Positions 6,076 to 9,196 of a stretch of DNA of 9,196 bases are shown one piece after another. Under the pieces are notes generated by a model. The model saw only the letters and a program-made list of their open reading frames with translations, did not search any database and had not been told where the DNA came from. Each line of letters starts with the position of its first letter. Positions within the stretch are counted from its first letter, which is position 1. The DNA comes from Nitrospinaceae bacterium (GTDB taxonomy: Bacteria; Nitrospinota; Nitrospinia; Nitrospinales; VA-1), in the NCBI GenBank assembly GCA_029261675.1, contig JAJDBA010000034.1:1-9196 (forward strand). Direction: 5' to 3'. The translations under genes were made by a program, and so were the position numbers.

Positions 6076-7893
6076 ATGAGCAATAACGGAAACAATCTGG
6101 ATCTATCCAGTCGCTTGATGCGGCTGGTCATTGTGGGTCATGTTGATCATGGCAAATCTACCCTTGTAGGCCGTCTGCTTTCAGACACTGGAAGTCTGTC
6201 TGACGGGAAACTCGAATTCGTTAAAGACATCTGCGAGCAGCAGGGAAAAACTTTCGAGTTTGCCTTCCTACTGGATGCATTGCAAGAAGAGCAGGAACAG
6301 GGAATCACCATAGACACGTCACAAATCTTCTTTGACACTCCGAAAAGAAAATACGTGATCATCGATGCCCCCGGCCATAAAGAGTTTCTGAAAAATATGG
6401 TGACCGGTGCTGCCGATGCCGAAGCCGCGCTTCTCCTCATCGACGCTAAAGAAGGCGTACAAGAGCAGTCTCGACGCCACGGTTATATTCTTAAACTGCT
6501 GGGCCTCACACAGGTGGCGGTGGTCATCAACAAAATGGACTTAGTGGGTTACGACGAGGAAGTGTATTCCAAAATTAAAACGGAGTACTCCAAATTTTTA
6601 GAATCATTAGGGGTTGAAGCGAGAGAGTTTATCCCCGTATCCGCAAAATTGGGCGTCAATATTGCCGAACTTAAAGATGAGATGCCTTGGTACAAAGGCC
6701 CCACGGTTTTAAATATGCTGGATCAGTTCGAGAAAAAACCGAGACCCGATCATCTTCCCTTCCGCTTTCCCGTACAAGACGTCTATAAATTTGACGAACG
6801 CAGAATCATTGCCGGGCGTGTGGAATCGGGCAAACTCAAGGTAGGTGACCGAGTTATCTTCTCGCCCTCAAGCAAGCAGGCCGTTGTCAAATCCATCGAA
6901 GCATGGAGCGTCCCCAAACAACCCAATGCAGCGACCTCTTCAGAATCCATTGGGTTCACTTTGGATGAACAGATTTTTGTCGAGCGTGGAGATGTTTGTA
7001 CTTTGATGGACGAATTACCTATCGTTTCGACAACTTTCGATGCCAATGTTTTTTGGATGGGAAAACGCAATCTGGAAAAAGGCCGCAAATTCACAATCAA
7101 GCTAAATACTCAAGAAGTGGAATGTGAAGTCCATGAGTTTAAAAAAGCCATCGATGCTTCCACCCTTGAGACATTAAGCAATCAAGACCACATAGCAAAA
7201 AATGATGTCGCAGAACTGACACTGAAAACACGATCGCCAGTAGCTTTTGATCTTTTTGGGTCGATCGCGTCCACAGGGCGTTTTGTATTGGTTGATGAAT
7301 ACGATGTCTGCGGTGGAGGAATCATCACCACCTATAACCCGACCACCAAAGAAGACAAGCTCAGAGATGAAGTCCGTACCCGCGATTTCAACTGGATAAA
7401 AAGCGATATCAAACCAGAAGAACGCGCTTATCGCAATGGACACCGTGCCGCATTGATCCTCATCACTGGCGAACCGGGATCAGGAAAAGGACCTTTGGCG
7501 AGGACTCTTGAGCACAATCTTTTTCAGAACAATTTCCAGAGCTTCCTTTTAGATCGCAGAAATGTGAATCTGGGTGTCTCGGCTGATCTAAGCAATTCCA
7601 CTGTTGAAGATGAGTCAGCAAGGCGACTGGGAGAAGTGGCAAAACTGTTTCTCGATGCGGGGCATGTGGTGATTTCCACATCCAACGCTTTCCACAAAGA
7701 AGATCAGGACGACCTCAGACTGCTGGCGAACCCTTATCAAGTTATAGAAATACAGGTTGCTTCGCAGCCCACAGGCGAACCCGATATCACTCTGTCTTTG
7801 GATGAAGCTCAAGACGCAAAAGCTGCATCGACCAAAATTCAGGACTTTCTGAAAGAAAAGAAAATATTAATGGGACATAATTATTCCATTTAG
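6076..7893 (+). CDS. cysN: ATP sulfurylase GTPase subunit fused to a degenerate APS-kinase domain
   Basis: A 605-residue CysN-CysC fusion. The EF-Tu-like GTPase is intact: G1 GHVDHGKST (21-29), G2 in GITID (76-80), G3 DAPGH (97-101), G4 NKMD (152-155) and a G5-type SAK. Two beta-barrel domains follow. GTP hydrolysis drives CysD-catalysed APS formation. From about residue 458 the protein resembles APS kinase (CysC), but key sites are changed. The P-loop reads GEPGSGKG (465-472), with Gly replacing the Ser/Thr. The expected DGDN-x-R motif is DRRNVN (493-498). The FISPFR region and the KARAGEI/FTGIDSPYE lid are absent or unrecognisable, while RLGEVAKLFLDAG is kept. The kinase half is therefore likely inactive or repurposed. 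GAGG-like RBS GAGG lies at 6062-6065 inside the cysD end. The alternative label cysNC is also suitable. Confidence 0.95.
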   Translation: MSNNGNNLDLSSRLMRLVIVGHVDHGKSTLVGRLLSDTGSLSDGKLEFVKDICEQQGKTFEFAFLLDALQEEQEQGITIDTSQIFFDTPKRKYVIIDAPGHKEFLKNMVTGAADAEAALLLIDAKEGVQEQSRRHGYILKLLGLTQVAVVINKMDLVGYDEEVYSKIKTEYSKFLESLGVEAREFIPVSAKLGVNIAELKDEMPWYKGPTVLNMLDQFEKKPRPDHLPFRFPVQDVYKFDERRIIAGRVESGKLKVGDRVIFSPSSKQAVVKSIEAWSVPKQPNAATSSESIGFTLDEQIFVERGDVCTLMDELPIVSTTFDANVFWMGKRNLEKGRKFTIKLNTQEVECEVHEFKKAIDASTLETLSNQDHIAKNDVAELTLKTRSPVAFDLFGSIASTGRFVLVDEYDVCGGGIITTYNPTTKEDKLRDEVRTRDFNWIKSDIKPEERAYRNGHRAALILITGEPGSGKGPLARTLEHNLFQNNFQSFLLDRRNVNLGVSADLSNSTVEDESARRLGEVAKLFLDAGHVVISTSNAFHKEDQDDLRLLANPYQVIEIQVASQPTGEPDITLSLDEAQDAKAASTKIQDFLKEKKILMGHNYSI

Positions 7894-7908
7894 CGGGGAG
7901 GCCCCCGC
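7893..7908 (+). terminator. Hairpin directly after cysNC
   Basis: GCGGGG (7893-7898) pairs perfectly with CCCCGC (7903-7908) around an AGGC loop, beginning at the last base of the cysNC stop. No T-run follows, so it may end or stabilise the cysD-cysNC transcript without being a classical intrinsic terminator. Confidence 0.45.
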
Positions 7909-7975
7909 AGGCCAATAGGTCTATTCTTCATCGGCGAAACAATTGCACTCAAGCTTCTGGATAAAGAATTAAGGA

Positions 7976-8006
7976 TTGACATTGCCCGGTTAATCGGGCA
8001 TTAATA
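7976..8006 (+). promoter_or_regulatory. Promoter with a MerR-type dyad for the ferredoxin gene
   Basis: A perfect -35 box, TTGACA (7976-7981), is followed by 19 bases and then TTAATA (8001-8006) as a possible -10. The spacer contains the dyad TGCCCGGTTAATCGGGCA (7983-8000), whose six-base arms match perfectly about a TTAA centre. A dyad of 18 bases inside a 19-base spacer is the geometry of MerR-family operators such as the SoxR site. The arm sequence differs from the SoxR box, and no regulator gene is in the window. A hairpin terminator is the alternative, but only two T's follow. The start codon lies 34 bases downstream of the -10. Confidence 0.5.
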
Positions 8007-8040
8007 ACGCTCTCGAAACCTAAACATCTAAAGGGTTAAC

Positions 8041-8346
8041 ATGCCAAAAATTAAAGTCATCAACACCGAAACCGATGAAACTTTTGAATTTAAAGCAGGT
8101 TATGGTGCCAATTTGCGGCAGGCGGCTCTTTATAACGATGCCGAGGTTTATAAAGGCCTCAACAAATTCCTCAATTGCCGGGGAACCGGATTATGCGCTA
8201 AATGCGTGGTAGAAGTTGAGCCTATGGAAAACGTCAACGGACGTACTTTCTTCGAAAAAATCCACAAACTAGAAGACCATCAAAAACTCGGCTGTAGAAT
8301 AAAAGTCTACGGCGACATCACCGTCAAAGCCGCAATCGCAGACTAG
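8041..8346 (+). CDS. Small 2Fe-2S ferredoxin
   Basis: A 101-residue soluble protein with a plant/adrenodoxin-type ferredoxin fold. The cluster ligands are Cys46-x5-Cys52-x2-Cys55-x29-Cys85, within NCRGTGLCAKC and LGCR. The x5 first gap resembles adrenodoxin, while the x29 last gap resembles plant-type ferredoxins (x4, x2, x29). It presumably carries single electrons in the cytoplasm; its partner is unknown. The start is well supported: AAAGGG lies about six bases before the ATG, and the N-terminus (PKIKVINTETDETFEF) is a typical first beta hairpin. It has its own promoter-like region with a dyad, so it is probably not part of the cysD-cysNC transcript. The next gene is convergent. Confidence 0.92.
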   Translation: MPKIKVINTETDETFEFKAGYGANLRQAALYNDAEVYKGLNKFLNCRGTGLCAKCVVEVEPMENVNGRTFFEKIHKLEDHQKLGCRIKVYGDITVKAAIAD

Positions 8347-8404
8347 CGTTTTCTAGCTTCATCTACTTAGATTTCACCCCTGACTTACTACCTGCGTAAT
8401 TCTG

Positions 8405-8420
8405 TGGTGACTTGTCACCA
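8405..8420. other. Perfect short palindrome between convergent genes
   Basis: TGGTGAC (8405-8411) and GTCACCA (8414-8420) are perfect inverted arms separated by TT. It may be an operator-like site or a small hairpin after the ferredoxin gene. No protein is known to bind it from the sequence alone. Confidence 0.4.
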
Positions 8421-8440
8421 AATCAACAGGACACTAAAAA

Positions 8441-8480
8441 TCTAGATTGCTTCGTCACCGCTGGTTCCTAGCAATGACGG
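8441..8480 (-). repeat. Dispersed repeat of the GTCATTGC...GACGAAGCAATCTAG type
   Basis: Read on the minus strand, this segment starts CGTCATTGC and ends GACGAAGCAATCTAGA. It resembles the widespread intergenic repeat that begins GTCATTGCGAGG and ends GACGAAGCAATCT. Its centre has diverged. The ends contain inverted ATTGC/GCAAT. There is no coding potential. It lies in the spacer between two convergent genes. Confidence 0.6.
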
Positions 8481-8492
8481 TCAATAGCTAAG

Positions 8493-8524
8493 TGCAAATG
8501 GAAGCACCGCTTCCTAGATTTGCA
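8493..8524. terminator. Hairpin overlapping the stop codon of the membrane gene
   Basis: TGCAAAT (8493-8499) pairs with ATTTGCA (8518-8524). Inside it GGAAGC (8500-8505) pairs with GCTTCC (8509-8514). The loop is ACC and the three bases TAG (8515-8517) form a bulge that overlaps the minus-strand stop codon (8514-8516). It sits where two convergent genes meet and could limit read-through from both sides, though no T-run is seen. Confidence 0.5.
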
Positions 8525-8861
8525 GAACGATGAGCAAAGGTAGAAATATCAGTCCAATTATCGCGACCAGGGCATGTACTAAAACATCGAAGCGTTTGCT
8601 GAAGGGGACGAGTGCAACCATATAAAGAACCACCGCATAATCTATCACCGTGTTCTCGTGATGCGTCTGATTCATAATTAGAAAATAAACCAAACAAAAC
8701 GCTATCGAGTAAAACAACCACTTATGTATTTTGCGGGTATCAACCGTATTTTTCTGAAAGGCGACAAACAGGCCTACAAATATATTGACCAAATAAAATC
8801 CCATCGCTGTTATTACCCAGACAAGGGACGGGGAAGCCATGATATTTGAAAATATTTCCAT
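8514..8861 (-). CDS. Small integral membrane protein of unknown function
   Basis: A 115-residue protein that I do not recognise. Four hydrophobic segments are visible: about 12-36, 47-63, 71-86 and 91-113. Between them lie short charged loops (KNTVDTRKIHK; NQTHHEN; SKRFD). The loops place Lys/Arg after segments 1 and 3, which suggests N-out, with loops 1 and 3 cytoplasmic. Four histidines (46, 67, 68, 96) lie at or near membrane edges and could bind a metal or haem; this is speculation. The protein lacks Cys-rich or enzymatic motifs. The start at 8861 has only a weak AGAG about ten bases upstream. Met8 (8840) is an alternative but has no better site. It converges with the ferredoxin gene and is divergent from the partial gene at 9095, so it is probably transcribed alone. 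Confidence 0.75.
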   Translation of the reverse strand: MEIFSNIMASPSLVWVITAMGFYLVNIFVGLFVAFQKNTVDTRKIHKWLFYSIAFCLVYFLIMNQTHHENTVIDYAVVLYMVALVPFSKRFDVLVHALVAIIGLIFLPLLIVLQI

Positions 8862-8899
8862 AAATTAAAATCTCTATTTGAAAGCAAAAACAGGCCACA

Positions 8900-9005
8900 G
8901 AATTATAACATTTTGATGCTTCGACAAGCTCAGCATGACCATTTAAGGGTTTTTCGAATCGTCATCCTGAGGCTCTCGAAGGATCTCGGGGTTATGTAAA
9001 GCTCC
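8900..9005. mobile_element. MITE-like element, copy B, partly decayed
   Basis: CTTCGACAAGCTCAGCATGAC (8919-8939) is the near reverse complement of the arm at 8961-8981, which starts GTCATCCTGAG and ends CTCGAAG. The first arm matches copy A at 5156. The right end GTTATGTAAAGCTCC (8991-9005) is the reverse complement of the left-end motif of copy A. The left end is degraded. There is no ORF. It lies in the 233-base spacer between the divergent membrane gene and the gene at 9095. Confidence 0.6.
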
Positions 9006-9030
9006 CCTTGACAAGGGAATAACTGAGGTT
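9003..9030. repeat. Second copy of the TCCCC...GGGGA hairpin repeat
   Basis: CCCTTG (9005-9010) and CAAGGG (9012-9017) form a palindrome around one base. The longer context TCCCCTTGACAAGGGAAT aligns with the repeat at 1893-1922. It directly abuts the right end of the MITE-like copy B, so the two repeats are nested or adjacent. Confidence 0.45.
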
Positions 9031-9094
9031 TAAGGTTAGTTAAGTACTAGCAATAAAAATTTATTCGTTTTTCTGAAACCGAAAGGGGGATTTC

Positions 9095-9196
9095 GTGAGT
9101 GAATCCGACGGGTCTGAACGCAGTTTTGAAAAATTATCCAAAGCCATTACGGAAGCGGTAATGACATCGCCTAAGGTAAAAAAGATTGTTGCGGAA
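9095..9196 (+). CDS. Unidentified gene, 5' part only
   Basis: An open frame starts at GTG 9095 and runs without a stop to the window end, giving 34 residues: Ser/Glu-rich at first, then a likely amphipathic helix with FEKLSKAITEAV and PKVKKIV. A strong AAAGGGGG (9082-9089) lies five bases before the GTG, which is the main support for this start. The segment is too short to assign a family; it shows no signal peptide or membrane segment. It is divergent from the membrane-protein gene, with the repeat-containing spacer between them. Confidence 0.6.
   Translation, partial: MSESDGSERSFEKLSKAITEAVMTSPKVKKIVAE

Overview
The window reads as a stretch of ordinary chromosome from a Gram-negative bacterium of medium GC content, with several small dispersed repeats between its genes. 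The mix of genes fits a Nitrospinota or Desulfobacterota-like lineage: a TPR-cupredoxin protein, CysS, a DUF2851-type protein, CysD with a CysN-CysC fusion, and a small 2Fe-2S ferredoxin. That placement is inferred from gene content and repeat style; no marker gene here proves it. There are no rRNA, tRNA, CRISPR, phage or transposase genes.

Layout. Positions 75-199 form a very large imperfect palindrome covering the 5' end of a long gene for a TPR + type-1-copper protein (106-1794). A spacer rich in G/C hairpins (about 1787-2072) leads to cysS (2073-3512). cysS is coupled by an ATGA overlap to a DUF2851-like gene (3509-5008). The next spacer (5009-5268) holds a MITE-like element with inverted ends and apparent target duplications, directly upstream of cysD (5269-6075). 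cysNC (6076-7893) follows with no gap. A hairpin and a promoter with a central dyad (7976-8006) precede a 2Fe-2S ferredoxin gene (8041-8346). A convergent small membrane-protein gene (8861-8514, minus) is separated from it by a palindrome, a dispersed repeat and a hairpin that overlaps its stop codon. A second, decayed copy of the MITE-like element and another hairpin repeat (about 8900-9030) separate the membrane gene from a partial gene (9095 to the window end).

How the genes work together. CysD and CysNC form a sulfate-activating ATP sulfurylase (sulfate + ATP to APS, driven by GTP hydrolysis). The APS-kinase part of CysNC has lost its signature residues, so this operon probably stops at APS. 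CysS charges tRNA-Cys, so cysteine-related genes lie close together, though no sulfate-reduction genes are present. The TPR-cupredoxin, DUF2851 and membrane proteins have no established pathway role here.

No complete new defence or mobile system is visible. The items most worth a second look are the DUF2851 protein (possible diverged PD-(D/E)XK nuclease site plus a Cys cluster), the degenerate CysC domain, the MerR-like operator before the ferredoxin gene, the MITE-like insertion before cysD and the quasi-palindrome at the left edge.
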